A DNA stretch of 64,000 nt from Curvibacter sp. GWA2_63_95. GTDB taxonomy: Bacteria > Pseudomonadota > Gammaproteobacteria > Burkholderiales > Burkholderiaceae_C. Below the pieces are notes generated by a model. It was not told where the DNA came from and did not search any database. It was given only the letters and a program-made list of their open reading frames with translations. The stretch lies in NCBI GenBank assembly GCA_001795455.1, contig MGPB01000033.1:62001-126000 (forward strand), in the 5' to 3' direction. Both the position numbers and the translations under genes were made by a program. Numbering within the stretch: the stretch's first letter is position 1; each line of letters starts with the position of its first letter. Of this stretch, positions 8,660 to 17,501 are shown one piece after another.

Positions 8660-9168
8660 CACAGCCACCCGCTTTGCGTCAAACCTGGCAAGCTGATAGC
8701 CAGAAACTTGGTAAACATCCAGTACACCGGTGCGGAAATGAGAACTCCCACCACCGCGTCCAGCAGCCAAGAGCGTGCGCCCCCGGCAGGCTGCCCCTGC
8801 GACATGCGCACGCCGCGGGAGGCGAGCACAAAACACAAGGTGCAGCTGAAGATAAAGCCGATGGTGGTGATCAAGGCGCCATTAACCAGCAGGCCTGCCG
8901 ACATCCAGACAAAACCTAGCCAGTAAGGTAGCGATTCGTCTTCGTCAGCGTCCAGGTCCCGAAAGCCACCGGTGCGGGACTCCCACAACAGAAAGCCGCC
9001 GCACAGCAACAACGCCAAGGATACGACCCAAGGCAAGAAATCCGGGCCCACGCCCGCGTACCCTGCCTCGGAGGGGATAACCCAGGCCCCGGCAGCCAGC
9101 CCGAGTGCAATCAAGAGCACCCCCAGAGCCAGCGCCGTTTGCTGGCGCACTTTGATCACCGCACGCAT
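8659..9168 (-). CDS. tctB: tripartite tricarboxylate transporter small membrane subunit TctB
   Basis: This 169-residue protein with about four hydrophobic segments (near 10-30, 45-65, 85-105 and 130-150) matches TctB in size and position. The ATG at 9168 overlaps the tctC stop as TGATG, mirroring the next junction; a GTG at 9171 is the alternative. TctB supports TctA in the inner membrane. An acidic stretch, DLDADEDES near 73-81, lies in a loop. Confidence 0.9.
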   Translation of the reverse strand: MRAVIKVRQQTALALGVLLIALGLAAGAWVIPSEAGYAGVGPDFLPWVVSLALLLCGGFLLWESRTGGFRDLDADEDESLPYWLGFVWMSAGLLVNGALITTIGFIFSCTLCFVLASRGVRMSQGQPAGGARSWLLDAVVGVLISAPVYWMFTKFLAISLPGLTQSGWL

Positions 9169-10130
9169 CACAACATGCCGGCCAGGTGCATCACACCGCG
9201 CAGGCTGGAGAACTCGTTGTCCACAAAGTCATCAAACGCCTTGCCGGTCAGCACGGCGGGAGTCCAGCCGTTCTTTTCCAAGGCCTCGGCCCAGGATTTG
9301 GACTTGGTGGCCTTGACCACCATCTCGGTCAACGCAGCGCGCTGTTCGGCCGTGATGCCGGGGGCACCGTAGACAGCACGCCAGTTGCCCAGCACTACAT
9401 CAAAGCCCTGCTCCTTCATCGTCGGGATGCTGGGAATGCCGGGCAAGCGTTTTTCGGATGTCACGCCAATCGCGCGCATCTTGCCCGCGGTGATGTACTC
9501 GGCAAACTCGCTGTAGCCGCTGCCACCCACGGTGACGTTGCCACCCAAAATGGCTGCGGTGGCTTCGCCGCCGCCACGGAAGGCCACGTAGTTCACCTTC
9601 TTGGGGTCCACGTTGACCTTGGTGGCCAGCATGGAGGCACAGATGTGCTCTGTGGAACCACGCGAACCGCCGCCCCACTTCACGCTGCCGGGGTCTTTCT
9701 GCATCTGGGCGACCACATCTTTCATGGTCTTGAGGGGGGAGTCGGCAGGCACCACGAACACGTTGTATTCGCTAGTGATACGTGCAATGGGCGTGGCCTT
9801 GTCCAGGGACACGGCGGGCTTGCCGGTGATGATGCCGCCCACCATCACGGCGCCGGTGATCAACATGGCATTGGGGTCACCCTTGGCGGCGTTGACAAAC
9901 TGGGCCAGGCCGATCACGCCGGCGGCACCGCCCTTGTTTTCGTACTGCACGGTGTCTGCCGCTTTGGCATCAATCAGGGCTTTGCCCAAGGCGCGGCCTG
10001 TGCCGTCCCAGCCGCCACCGGGGTTGGCGGGGATCATCATCTTCAGGTTGGCAGCGGCACGGGCCGACAGGGGCAAAGCACCCGCTGCAGCCAAAACGGC
10101 CATGGACTTCAGAAAGGTATCGCGACGCAT
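9168..10130 (-). CDS. tctC: tripartite tricarboxylate transporter binding protein TctC
   Basis: This 320-residue periplasmic binding protein of the Bug/TctC family has an N-terminal RRDTFLK followed by a hydrophobic stretch ending near residue 27, a Tat-like or Sec signal. The TctC motifs ANPGGGWDGTGR and ENKGGAAGVIGL follow. The ATG at 10130 has a strong AGGAGA ribosome site. It is first in tctCBA, divergent from its presumed regulators tctDE, with an 84-bp shared promoter region. Confidence 0.95.
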   Translation of the reverse strand: MRRDTFLKSMAVLAAAGALPLSARAAANLKMMIPANPGGGWDGTGRALGKALIDAKAADTVQYENKGGAAGVIGLAQFVNAAKGDPNAMLITGAVMVGGIITGKPAVSLDKATPIARITSEYNVFVVPADSPLKTMKDVVAQMQKDPGSVKWGGGSRGSTEHICASMLATKVNVDPKKVNYVAFRGGGEATAAILGGNVTVGGSGYSEFAEYITAGKMRAIGVTSEKRLPGIPSIPTMKEQGFDVVLGNWRAVYGAPGITAEQRAALTEMVVKATKSKSWAEALEKNGWTPAVLTGKAFDDFVDNEFSSLRGVMHLAGML

Positions 10131-10177
10131 GGGATGTCTCCTAGTGTTGAATGCAGGCCCTATGATGCGAGCCCAGC

Positions 10178-10198
10178 CTGTCAAACGGCTGTCCAAAC
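10178..10198 (-). promoter_or_regulatory. direct-repeat TctD site over tctC promoter -35
   Basis: CTGTCAAAC (10178-10186) and CTGTCCAAAC (10189-10198) are direct repeats starting 11 bp apart, one helical turn, the spacing typical of OmpR/PhoB-type response regulators. On the minus strand the first repeat contains TTGACA (10184-10179), a perfect -35 for tctC; the matching -10 is weak, which fits an activated promoter. Assignment to TctD rests on position. Confidence 0.6.
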
Positions 10199-10214
10199 GC
10201 CTAGGGAAAACCCC

Positions 10215-10892
10215 ATGCACTTGTTGCTCATCGAAGACGACCCCGCCCTGCATACCACCTTGCAACGCAGCCTGGTGCGTGCGCAAATGCGGGTGGATGT
10301 CTGCAGCGATGGCCGCCTGGCGCTGGACCACTGGCGCAGCGCCGAACCCGATGTGGTGGTGCTGGACTTGAGCCTGCCGGGGGTCGACGGCCTGGACATC
10401 CTGAAAGCGGCGCGGGCCGAAGGCCTGGGCACGCCGGTGCTGATCCTCACCGCCCGCGGCACCGTGGGCGACAAGGTGCTGGGGCTGAACGCCGGCGCCG
10501 ACGACTACCTGCCCAAGCCCTTTGACCTGGACGAGCTGGAAGCCCGGGTGCGCGCCCTCTACCGCCGCCACGGCAGCAGCAGCCCCGGCGCCAGCCCGGA
10601 CCTGCAACTGGGCGCTTTGCGGCTGGACAAAAGCAGCGGTGCGCTCTACCACCGTCAACAGATCATGGACCTGAGCCCGCGCGAGCTGGCTCTGGTGGCA
10701 GCCCTGATGGCCCGGCCGGGCCACGCGGTGAGCAAGGAGCGCCTGTTTGAAGTGGTGTTTCCGGGCGAGGCGGACGTGCAGTTTGAAGCCATTGAGGTGG
10801 TGGTGTACCGCCTGCGCAAAAAGCTGTCCGCCACTGGCGTGGCCCTGGTCACCCTGCGCGGCCTGGGCTATTTGCTCAAGGCCGAAGGCTGA
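10215..10892 (+). CDS. tctD: TctD response regulator (OmpR family)
   Basis: This 225-residue regulator has a receiver domain (about 1-115) with phosphoacceptor Asp51 in VVLDLSLPG and the KP pair at about 100, and an OmpR-type winged helix (about 130-222) ending LRGLGYLL. The ATG at 10215 starts directly with the receiver. It is divergent from tctCBA and 1 bp from tctE, the standard arrangement in which TctDE controls carboxylate uptake. Confidence 0.92.
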   Translation: MHLLLIEDDPALHTTLQRSLVRAQMRVDVCSDGRLALDHWRSAEPDVVVLDLSLPGVDGLDILKAARAEGLGTPVLILTARGTVGDKVLGLNAGADDYLPKPFDLDELEARVRALYRRHGSSSPGASPDLQLGALRLDKSSGALYHRQQIMDLSPRELALVAALMARPGHAVSKERLFEVVFPGEADVQFEAIEVVVYRLRKKLSATGVALVTLRGLGYLLKAEG

Positions 10893-10893
10893 C

Positions 10894-12315
10894 ATGACGC
10901 CCAGCCACCACGCCCCCTTGTCGTTGCGGCGCAGCCTGCTGCTGGGCATCCTGCTGCCCATCGTGCTGTTTGTGGTGGTGGACACCGTCAGCCTGTACCG
11001 CCAGGCGCTGGGCGCGGTCAACACCGCCTACGACCGCACACTGCTGGCTTCGGCCAAGGCGATTGGCGAGTTGCTGGACATTGAAGGCGACGGCCCGCAG
11101 GCGCGGCTGCGCGCGCAAGTGCCCTACTCGGCGCTGGAGGCCTTTGAAGCCGACAACCGCAGCCGCATGAGCTACCGCATCTCCGATGCCAGTGGTCAGT
11201 GGGTGGACGGCGCCGAAGACCTGCCGGCCTGGCGCGGTACCCTGCCCAACCAAGGGCCCTACGCCGCCCTGGTGGACTTTTACGACGACAGCTTCCGGGG
11301 CGACCCGGTGCGCGTGGCCGTGCTGCTGCAGCCCGTGGCCACACGGCGCGAACGCACCATGGCCATGGTGCAAGTGGCCGAAACGCTGGAGCTGCGCCGC
11401 ACGCTGGCCCGGCAGATCCTGATCGACACGCTGCAGCGCCAGGCGATCCTGATCACCGTGATCACCGCCGTGGTGCTGGTGGTGGTGCAGCGTGTCACGC
11501 GCCCGGTGCGCCGCATGAGCAGCGAGCTGCAACAGCGCCCCGAGGACGACCTGACGCCACTCAACGCAGCCCACCTGCCACTGGAAATACGCCCGCTGAC
11601 CGAGGCCACCAACCAGGTCATGCAGCGCCTGCAGCACCTGCTGGACCACCAAAAACGTTTTGTGCGTGACGCGGCCCACCAGCTGCGCACGCCGCTGGCC
11701 GTGCTCAAGGTGCAGGTGCAATCCGCGCTGCGCGGAGACGTGCCGCCCACGGAAGCCTTGCAAGAGATCCAGACCACGGTGGACCGTGCCACCCAGTTGG
11801 CCAACCAGATGCTCTCGCTGGCCAAGGTGGAGCAGGTCAAGCAGCAGCAGGATTTTTCTACGATGGATTGGGCCGAGCCGCTGCGTGCGGTGGCCCTGGA
11901 CGTGTCGGCCCTGATTGCCGAAAAAGACCTGGACTTTGACATCCGCACCGAAGCCAGCCTGGTACATGCCCACGAATGGATGTTGCGGGAAATGGCGCGC
12001 AACCTGCTGCACAACGCCATCCGCCTGAGCCCGCGGGGTGGCCGCCTCAGCGTACGCCTGCTGCCGCAGGATGGCATGGCCGAGCTTCACATTGAGGACA
12101 GCGGCCCCGGCATTTCCGACGAACTGCGCCTGCGCCTGTTCCAGCCCTTTGCTGCGGGCCACGCCCACTCGGGCTCCGGCCTGGGCCTGACCATCACGCG
12201 CGAAATGGTCAAGGCGCTGGGCGGCAACATCACCCTCACCAACCTGTACGAACAGGGCCTGTGCGTGGGTCTGGATGCCTGTGTACGATTGCCCCTCCAC
12301 ACTTCGCCCACCTGA
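10894..12315 (+). CDS. tctE: TctE sensor histidine kinase
   Basis: This 473-residue inner-membrane kinase has transmembrane segments near 12-31 and 183-199, a periplasmic sensor domain (about 35-180) of the TctE N-terminal type, a HAMP-like linker, an H-box RDAAHQLRTPL with His262, and a C-terminal ATPase with N, G1 (DSGPGIS) and G2 (GSGLGL) boxes. The start at 10894 lies 1 bp after the tctD stop. It probably senses the carboxylate carried by TctCBA and phosphorylates TctD. Confidence 0.92.
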   Translation: MTPSHHAPLSLRRSLLLGILLPIVLFVVVDTVSLYRQALGAVNTAYDRTLLASAKAIGELLDIEGDGPQARLRAQVPYSALEAFEADNRSRMSYRISDASGQWVDGAEDLPAWRGTLPNQGPYAALVDFYDDSFRGDPVRVAVLLQPVATRRERTMAMVQVAETLELRRTLARQILIDTLQRQAILITVITAVVLVVVQRVTRPVRRMSSELQQRPEDDLTPLNAAHLPLEIRPLTEATNQVMQRLQHLLDHQKRFVRDAAHQLRTPLAVLKVQVQSALRGDVPPTEALQEIQTTVDRATQLANQMLSLAKVEQVKQQQDFSTMDWAEPLRAVALDVSALIAEKDLDFDIRTEASLVHAHEWMLREMARNLLHNAIRLSPRGGRLSVRLLPQDGMAELHIEDSGPGISDELRLRLFQPFAAGHAHSGSGLGLTITREMVKALGGNITLTNLYEQGLCVGLDACVRLPLHTSPT

Positions 12316-12321
12316 AACCGC

Positions 12322-12723
12322 ATGGACAGCACTCGCATCGACAAATGGCTTTGGGCCGCGCGCTTTTTCAAAACCCGCTCCCTGGCCACCGACGAGGTGA
12401 ACAAGGGCCACGTGCAGATGGCGCAACACGACATCAAACCCTCCAAGGACATCCGGGTGGGGGATGTGTTGACCATCTGGCAAGCCAAAGTGCCACGCAC
12501 CGTGGTCGTCAAAGGGGTCAGTGACCAGCGCGGCCCAGCCTCTGTGGCGCAACAGCTGTACGAAGAGACGCCCGAGAGCATTGCCAAACGAGCCAACATG
12601 GCCGAACACAAGCGCCTGGCCGCCGAACCGGCCCACACCATCGAACACGGCCGCCCCACCAAGCGGGACCGCCGTGCGCTGGACAAAGGCTGGGGTGACC
12701 GCTGGAGCGCATCGGTGGACTAA
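12322..12723 (+). CDS. hslR: S4-domain RNA-binding heat-shock protein 15 family (HslR)
   Basis: This 133-residue protein begins with an S4 RNA-binding domain (about 5-65; RIDKWLWAARFFKTRSLA is typical of Hsp15/HslR) and ends in a basic tail rich in Arg and Lys. Members bind 50S subunits carrying stalled nascent chains and help recycle them. It starts 6 bp after tctE, probably by read-through rather than function. Its stop abuts a GC-rich repeat. Confidence 0.88.
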   Translation: MDSTRIDKWLWAARFFKTRSLATDEVNKGHVQMAQHDIKPSKDIRVGDVLTIWQAKVPRTVVVKGVSDQRGPASVAQQLYEETPESIAKRANMAEHKRLAAEPAHTIEHGRPTKRDRRALDKGWGDRWSASVD

Positions 12724-12825
12724 GCCCCCCGCTCCACCGCTGCGCGGGGCGCTACCCCAGGGGCGCGTTTCCTTTGCGGGGCTGAGCGCCAGGCGGTTCA
12801 AAGCCGCGTGGGGCGGCCCGGCGCT
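12724..12825 (+). repeat. GC-rich intergenic repeat, copy 1 (GCCCCC...GGGGCGGCCCGG)
   Basis: This segment starts at the hslR stop with GCCCCCCGCTCCACCGCTGC and ends GGGGCGGCCCGGCG. The copy at 28742-28820 shares both ends and differs in the middle. Both copies begin immediately after a stop codon, contain short self-complementary stems (CCGCTGCGCGG) and could act as processing or termination signals. I found no FMN riboswitch here or in the following bases to 12930, although a riboflavin gene follows. Confidence 0.65.
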
Positions 12826-12930
12826 GAAACCCTCTGCAGGGTCTTGGCTTGGGGTTTGCGGCGATAATCGAGAGGTACGCCTGCCATCGGCACGGCCTTG
12901 TTGGACCGCTCTTTTGAAAGTACCTTGCGC

Positions 12931-14046
12931 ATGACCGCCTTCTCCCCCGTCCCCATTTCCCCGGTTGAAGACATCGTCGCCGACATGCGCGCAGGCCGCA
13001 TGGTCATCCTGGTGGACGAGGAAGACCGTGAAAACGAAGGCGATCTGGTCCTGGCGGCCGACCACGTCACCCCCGAGGCCATCAACTTCATGGCCAAATT
13101 TGGCCGCGGCCTGATCTGTCTGACCCTGACCCGCGAACGCTGCGAGTTGCTCAAGCTGCCCCCCATGGCCACGCGCAATGGCACCAAACACAGCACCGCG
13201 TTCACCGTATCCATTGAAGCCGCCGAAGGCGTGACCACCGGCATCTCCGCCGCTGACCGCGCCCGCACGGTGCAGGCCGCCGTCGCCAAAAACGCCGTGG
13301 CCAACGACCTGGTGCAACCCGGCCACATCTTCCCCTTGCAAGCAGTCGACGGCGGCGTGCTCATGCGCGCTGGCCACACCGAAGCCGGTTGCGACCTGTC
13401 CGCCATGGCCGGCTGCACGCCCGCTGCCGTGATCTGCGAGATCATGAAGGACGACGGCACCATGGCCCGCCTGCCCGACTTGCAGCTGTTTGCCGCCGAG
13501 CACGGACTGAAAATCGGCACCATTGCCGACCTGATCGAACACCGCAGCCGCAACGAATCGCTGATCGAAAAGCTGGGCGTGCGCCCCATGCAAACGGCTT
13601 ACGGCGAGTTCAGTGCCCACGCCTTCCGCGACACCACCGGCCAGGGCGTGCACCTGGCGCTGGTCAAGGGCAGCTGGACCGCCGACACCGTGGTGCCGGC
13701 CCGTGTGCACGAACCGCTGTCGGTGCTGGACGCGCTGGAAATCAACCGCTCCATGCACAGCTGGAGCCTGGACACCGCGCTGGCCCACATTGCCAAAGAG
13801 GGCAAAGGCGTGCTGGTACTGCTGAACTGCGGCGAAACCGGCGAACAGCTGCTGGCCCAGTTTGAAGGTACCGCCCGTGCATCGCAAGCGCCCGAGCGCG
13901 GCCGCATCGACCTGCGTACCTACGGCATCGGCGCCCAGATCCTGCTGCAATGTGGCGTGCACAAGGTGCAACTGATGGGCAGCCCGCGCCGCATGCCCAG
14001 CGTGACCGGCTATGGCCTGGAAATCACCGGGTACATCTGCAAGTAA
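12931..14046 (+). CDS. ribBA: RibBX-type DHBP synthase with degenerate GTP cyclohydrolase II domain
   Basis: This 371-residue protein makes the four-carbon unit of riboflavin, 3,4-dihydroxy-2-butanone 4-phosphate from ribulose 5-phosphate. The DHBP synthase half (1-205) is intact: RENEGD at 33-38 and GHTEAGCDL at 148-156. The second half (about 222-371) aligns with GTP cyclohydrolase II but lacks the three zinc cysteines (normally CLTGDVFGSLRCDCG; here [14 protein letters not shown] from 261) and the catalytic EGRGIG, which reads GETGEQ at 301-306. YGIGAQIL is kept. This is the RibBX pattern known in Proteobacteria, so a separate RibA is expected elsewhere. The ATG at 12931 is preferred over a TTG at 12898. 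Confidence 0.88.
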   Translation: MTAFSPVPISPVEDIVADMRAGRMVILVDEEDRENEGDLVLAADHVTPEAINFMAKFGRGLICLTLTRERCELLKLPPMATRNGTKHSTAFTVSIEAAEGVTTGISAADRARTVQAAVAKNAVANDLVQPGHIFPLQAVDGGVLMRAGHTEAGCDLSAMAGCTPAAVICEIMKDDGTMARLPDLQLFAAEHGLKIGTIADLIEHRSRNESLIEKLGVRPMQTAYGEFSAHAFRDTTGQGVHLALVKGSWTADTVVPARVHEPLSVLDALEINRSMHSWSLDTALAHIAKEGKGVLVLLNCGETGEQLLAQFEGTARASQAPERGRIDLRTYGIGAQILLQCGVHKVQLMGSPRRMPSVTGYGLEITGYICK

Positions 14047-14060
14047 ACAACCACATAACC

Positions 14061-14091
14061 TTGCGGGACAGATCTTCAGCGCTGTCCGCAA
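14061..14091 (+). promoter_or_regulatory. hairpin in ribBA-ribH intercistronic gap
   Basis: TTGCGGGACAG (14061-14071) can pair with CTGTCCGCAA (14082-14091) as a 10-bp stem with one bulged G. It lies between the ribBA stop and the ribH ribosome site (AAAGG at 14096). No T tract follows. It may stabilise one end of the message; it does not resemble an FMN riboswitch. Confidence 0.4.
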
Positions 14092-14109
14092 CTTGAAAGG
14101 ACTCTGACT

Positions 14110-14577
14110 ATGTTTGGCGCAGACAAAGGCACCACCACCGAAGACCGCTTGAACGGCAAAAAACTCTCCATCGGCATCGTGCAGGCGCGCTTCAACGCCA
14201 GCGTGACCGACGCGCTGGCCGCCGCCTGCAAATCCGAACTGCTCGCCCTGGGCGTGGCCGACAAAGACATTGACCACGTGACCGTGCCCGGCGCGCTGGA
14301 GGTGCCCGTGGCCCTGCAGGCCATGGCCGAAAAAGGCAAGTACGACGCGCTGGTGGCCCTGGGCTGCATCATCCGCGGCGAGACCTACCATTTCGAACTC
14401 GTGGCCAACGAGTCCGGCTCCGCTGTCACGCGCGTGGCGCTGGACTACCAGTTGCCCATCGCCAATGCCATCCTGACCACCGAAGACATGCCCCAGGCGA
14501 TTGCCCGCCAGGACGAAAAAGGCCGCGATGCGGCCCGTGTAGCCGTCGAAATGGCCAACCTTCTGGAAAGTATTTGA
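14110..14577 (+). CDS. ribH: 6,7-dimethyl-8-ribityllumazine synthase RibH
   Basis: This 155-residue enzyme condenses DHBP with the ribitylaminopyrimidine in the penultimate step of riboflavin synthesis. Family landmarks are the substrate-binding QARFNASVT near 25-33, [10 protein letters not shown] near 60-70, and [14 protein letters not shown] with the catalytic His near 96. It lies 63 bp after ribBA with a clear AAAGG ribosome site, and its stop overlaps the nusB start as TGATG. Confidence 0.96.
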   Translation: MFGADKGTTTEDRLNGKKLSIGIVQARFNASVTDALAAACKSELLALGVADKDIDHVTVPGALEVPVALQAMAEKGKYDALVALGCIIRGETYHFELVANESGSAVTRVALDYQLPIANAILTTEDMPQAIARQDEKGRDAARVAVEMANLLESI

Positions 14578-15113
14578 TGAGCGACACCCCTTCCTCTGCC
14601 ACCAAGCGCCCGCCCCGCCAGTCCCGCACCGGGCTCACAGCCACGGGTGCCCGCAAGGCCGCCGGAAAATCCAACCGCACGCGGGCCCGCGAGTTTGCCC
14701 TGCAAGGCCTCTACCAAAGCCTGGTGGGCCGCAATGCCGTGGACGACATCGACCCGTTCACGCGCGACCTGGCGGGATTCAACAAGGCGGACGCAGCCCA
14801 CTTTGACGCCTTGCTGCACGGCTGTGTGGCGCAAGGCGAAGCCATCGATGCGCTGATCGCTCCGCTGCTGGACCGCCCCTGGAGCGAGATTTCGCCCGTG
14901 GAACACGCCGTGATGTGGATCGGTGTGTATGAGTTTCAGCACTGCCTGGATGTGCCCTGGCGCGTGGTGCTCAACGAGTGTGTGGAGCTGGCCAAGGAGT
15001 TTGGCGGTACCGATGGCCACAAGTACGTGAACGGCGTGCTCAACGGCGTGGCGCCCAGCCTGCGCGCCGCCGAGGTGGAAGCCGACAAGGCCAAGAAACC
15101 CCGCAAGGCCTGA
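14577..15113 (+). CDS. nusB: transcription antitermination factor NusB
   Basis: This 178-residue RNA-binding protein acts with NusE (S10) in antitermination of rRNA operons. The NusB fold starts near residue 37 ([17 protein letters not shown]) and ends with the typical [16 protein letters not shown]. It has a basic N-terminal extension of about 35 residues and a short charged tail, both common in Burkholderiales. The ATG at 14577 overlaps the ribH stop; ribH-nusB is a conserved pair. Confidence 0.96.
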   Translation: MSDTPSSATKRPPRQSRTGLTATGARKAAGKSNRTRAREFALQGLYQSLVGRNAVDDIDPFTRDLAGFNKADAAHFDALLHGCVAQGEAIDALIAPLLDRPWSEISPVEHAVMWIGVYEFQHCLDVPWRVVLNECVELAKEFGGTDGHKYVNGVLNGVAPSLRAAEVEADKAKKPRKA

Positions 15114-15126
15114 CGTCCGCAAGCCC

Positions 15127-16314
15127 ATGCAGATTTCTTCCCGCGCACAAAACATCGAACCGTTTTATGTGATGGAGGTAGCCAAGGCTGCTTCCGCCCT
15201 GGGGGCCCAGGTGGCGCACACCGACGCGCCCATGGTGTTTCTGAACATCGGCGAGCCCGACTTCACGGCCCCACCGCTGGTGCAAGAGGCAGCCGAGCGC
15301 GCGGTACGCAACGGCCACTCCCAGTACACCCCCGCCTTGGGCCTGCCGCAGCTGCGCGAGCGCATCAGCGCCTGGTATGCCAGCCGCTTTGGCGTGCAGG
15401 TGCCGGCCAGCCGCATTGTGGTGACCGCCGGTGCGTCGGCGGCGCTGCACCTGGCTTGCATGGCCCTGATCGAGTCGGGCGACGAAATTTTGATGCCCGA
15501 CCCCAGCTACCCCTGCAACCGCCACTTTGTGAGTGCGGCTGAGGGCAAGGCGGTGCTGGTCCCCACCACGGCCGCTGAGCGCTTCCAGCTCAGTGCCGCC
15601 AAGGTCGAAGCAGCCTGGGGCCCGCGCACGCGCGGCGTGCTGCTGGCCTCTCCCAGCAACCCCACGGGGACCTCCATCCACCCTGACGAACTGCGCCGTA
15701 TCCACCAGGTGGTGCAGGCACGTGGCGGCATCACGCTGGTGGACGAGATTTACCTGGCGCTCAGCCATGACGCCCAGTTTGGCCAAACCGCCTTGGCGCT
15801 GGACGACGCCCTCATCAGCATCAACAGCTTCAGCAAGTACTTCAACATGACCGGCTGGCGCCTGGGCTGGATGGTGGTGCCAGAGGTGCTGGTGCCCGTG
15901 GTGGAGCGACTGGCGCAAAACCTGTTCATCTGCCCCAGCACCATTGCACAGCACGCGGCGCTGGCCTGTTTTGAAGACGCCAGCATTGCGCTGTACGAAC
16001 AGCGTCGTGCCGAGTTCAAAGCCCGGCGTGACTACTTCATCCCCGCGCTCAATGCCCTGGGGCTGACCGTGCCGGTGATGCCCGATGGCGCGTTTTACGC
16101 CTGGGCCGATTGCTCGGAACTTTGCACAAAGCTGGGCATCAAGGACAGCTGGGACTTCGCCTTCGAGGTGATGAACCGCGCTCACGTGGCCATCACCCCA
16201 GGGCGGGACTTTGGCACCGCGCAAACCGCCCAGTTTGTGCGTTTCTCCACCGCCAGCTCCATGAAACAATTGGAAACAGCGATTGCACGCTTGCGTGCGA
16301 TGCTCTCCACCTGA
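15127..16314 (+). CDS. class I/II PLP-dependent aminotransferase
   Basis: This 395-residue fold-type I aminotransferase has NIGEPDF near the N-terminus, SPSNPTGT near 177, VDEIYLALS, and the PLP-lysine motif SFSKYFNMTGWRLGW, with Lys near 237 and the Arg typical of class I enzymes. It lies 13 bp after nusB and 17 bp before tolQ, so it is probably cotranscribed. The amino donor cannot be assigned; alanine- or aspartate-type activity and a role in amino-acid synthesis are both possible. No good ribosome site is visible. Confidence 0.88.
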   Translation: MQISSRAQNIEPFYVMEVAKAASALGAQVAHTDAPMVFLNIGEPDFTAPPLVQEAAERAVRNGHSQYTPALGLPQLRERISAWYASRFGVQVPASRIVVTAGASAALHLACMALIESGDEILMPDPSYPCNRHFVSAAEGKAVLVPTTAAERFQLSAAKVEAAWGPRTRGVLLASPSNPTGTSIHPDELRRIHQVVQARGGITLVDEIYLALSHDAQFGQTALALDDALISINSFSKYFNMTGWRLGWMVVPEVLVPVVERLAQNLFICPSTIAQHAALACFEDASIALYEQRRAEFKARRDYFIPALNALGLTVPVMPDGAFYAWADCSELCTKLGIKDSWDFAFEVMNRAHVAITPGRDFGTAQTAQFVRFSTASSMKQLETAIARLRAMLST

Positions 16315-16331
16315 CCACCTGAACCATCCTG

Positions 16332-17030
16332 ATGAACCAAGACCTCTCCATCCTCCATTTGGTCCTCAACGCCAGCATCGTGGTGCAGGCCGTCATGTTG
16401 TTGCTGATGCTGGTGTCCATTGCCAGCTGGGCTGCCATCTTCCGCAAGCTGTTTTCGCTGAACCGTGTGAAGGCCCAAAACGAGGCCTTCGAGCGCGAGT
16501 TCTGGTCGGGCTCCAGCCTCAACGACCTGTTCAGCGCAGCCAGCAAAAATGCGCAACAGTGCGGCCCCATGGAACGCATTTTTGCCAGCGGCATGCGCGA
16601 GTTTCAAAAGCTGCGTGAGCGCCGCGTGGCCGACGTGGGCACACTGATGGACGGCGCCCGCCGCGCCATGCGTGCGAGCTTCCAGCGTGAGATGGACGTG
16701 GTGGAAAGCAACCTCTCCTTTCTGGCCTCGGTAGGCTCGGTGTCGCCTTACGTAGGCCTGTTTGGCACCGTGTGGGGCATCATGCACGCCTTCACGGGCC
16801 TGGCCTCGCTGCAGCAGGTCACCCTGTCCACAGTGGCCCCCGGCATTGCCGAGGCGCTGGTGGCCACCGCCATTGGCCTGTTTGCCGCCATCCCCGCCGT
16901 GGTGGCCTACAACCGCTTCGCGCGGGACCTGGACCGCATTGCCATCCAGCAAGAGACCTTCATCGAAGAGTTCTCCAACATCCTGCAGCGCAACGTGAGC
17001 GCACAGGCCTCTGCCCCGGCTACCCGCTAA
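16332..17030 (+). CDS. tolQ: TolQ proton-channel subunit
   Basis: This 232-residue MotA/TolQ/ExbB family protein has a transmembrane segment near 15-38 and two more near 135-160 and 170-195, containing GLFGTVWGIMHAF and ALVATAIGLFAAIPAVVAYN. With TolR it forms the proton-driven motor that energises TolA for outer-membrane constriction at division. tolR and tolA follow directly, which favours TolQ over ExbB. Confidence 0.93.
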   Translation: MNQDLSILHLVLNASIVVQAVMLLLMLVSIASWAAIFRKLFSLNRVKAQNEAFEREFWSGSSLNDLFSAASKNAQQCGPMERIFASGMREFQKLRERRVADVGTLMDGARRAMRASFQREMDVVESNLSFLASVGSVSPYVGLFGTVWGIMHAFTGLASLQQVTLSTVAPGIAEALVATAIGLFAAIPAVVAYNRFARDLDRIAIQQETFIEEFSNILQRNVSAQASAPATR

Positions 17031-17051
17031 GCCACCGCCAGGAACACCCCC

Positions 17052-17495
<444 letters not shown>

Positions 17496-17501
17496 CCGCC
17501 C

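Noticed and set aside
12724..12930. Possible FMN riboswitch before ribBA
   Set aside because: I looked for the conserved RFN blocks and stems and found none; the stretch is mostly a GC-rich repeat.
10876..14391. 1171-codon open frame on the minus strand
   Set aside because: It runs antisense through tctE, hslR, ribBA and most of ribH, all with clear family motifs. Its product is His/Gln/Gly-rich low complexity, as expected from the complement of high-GC codons.
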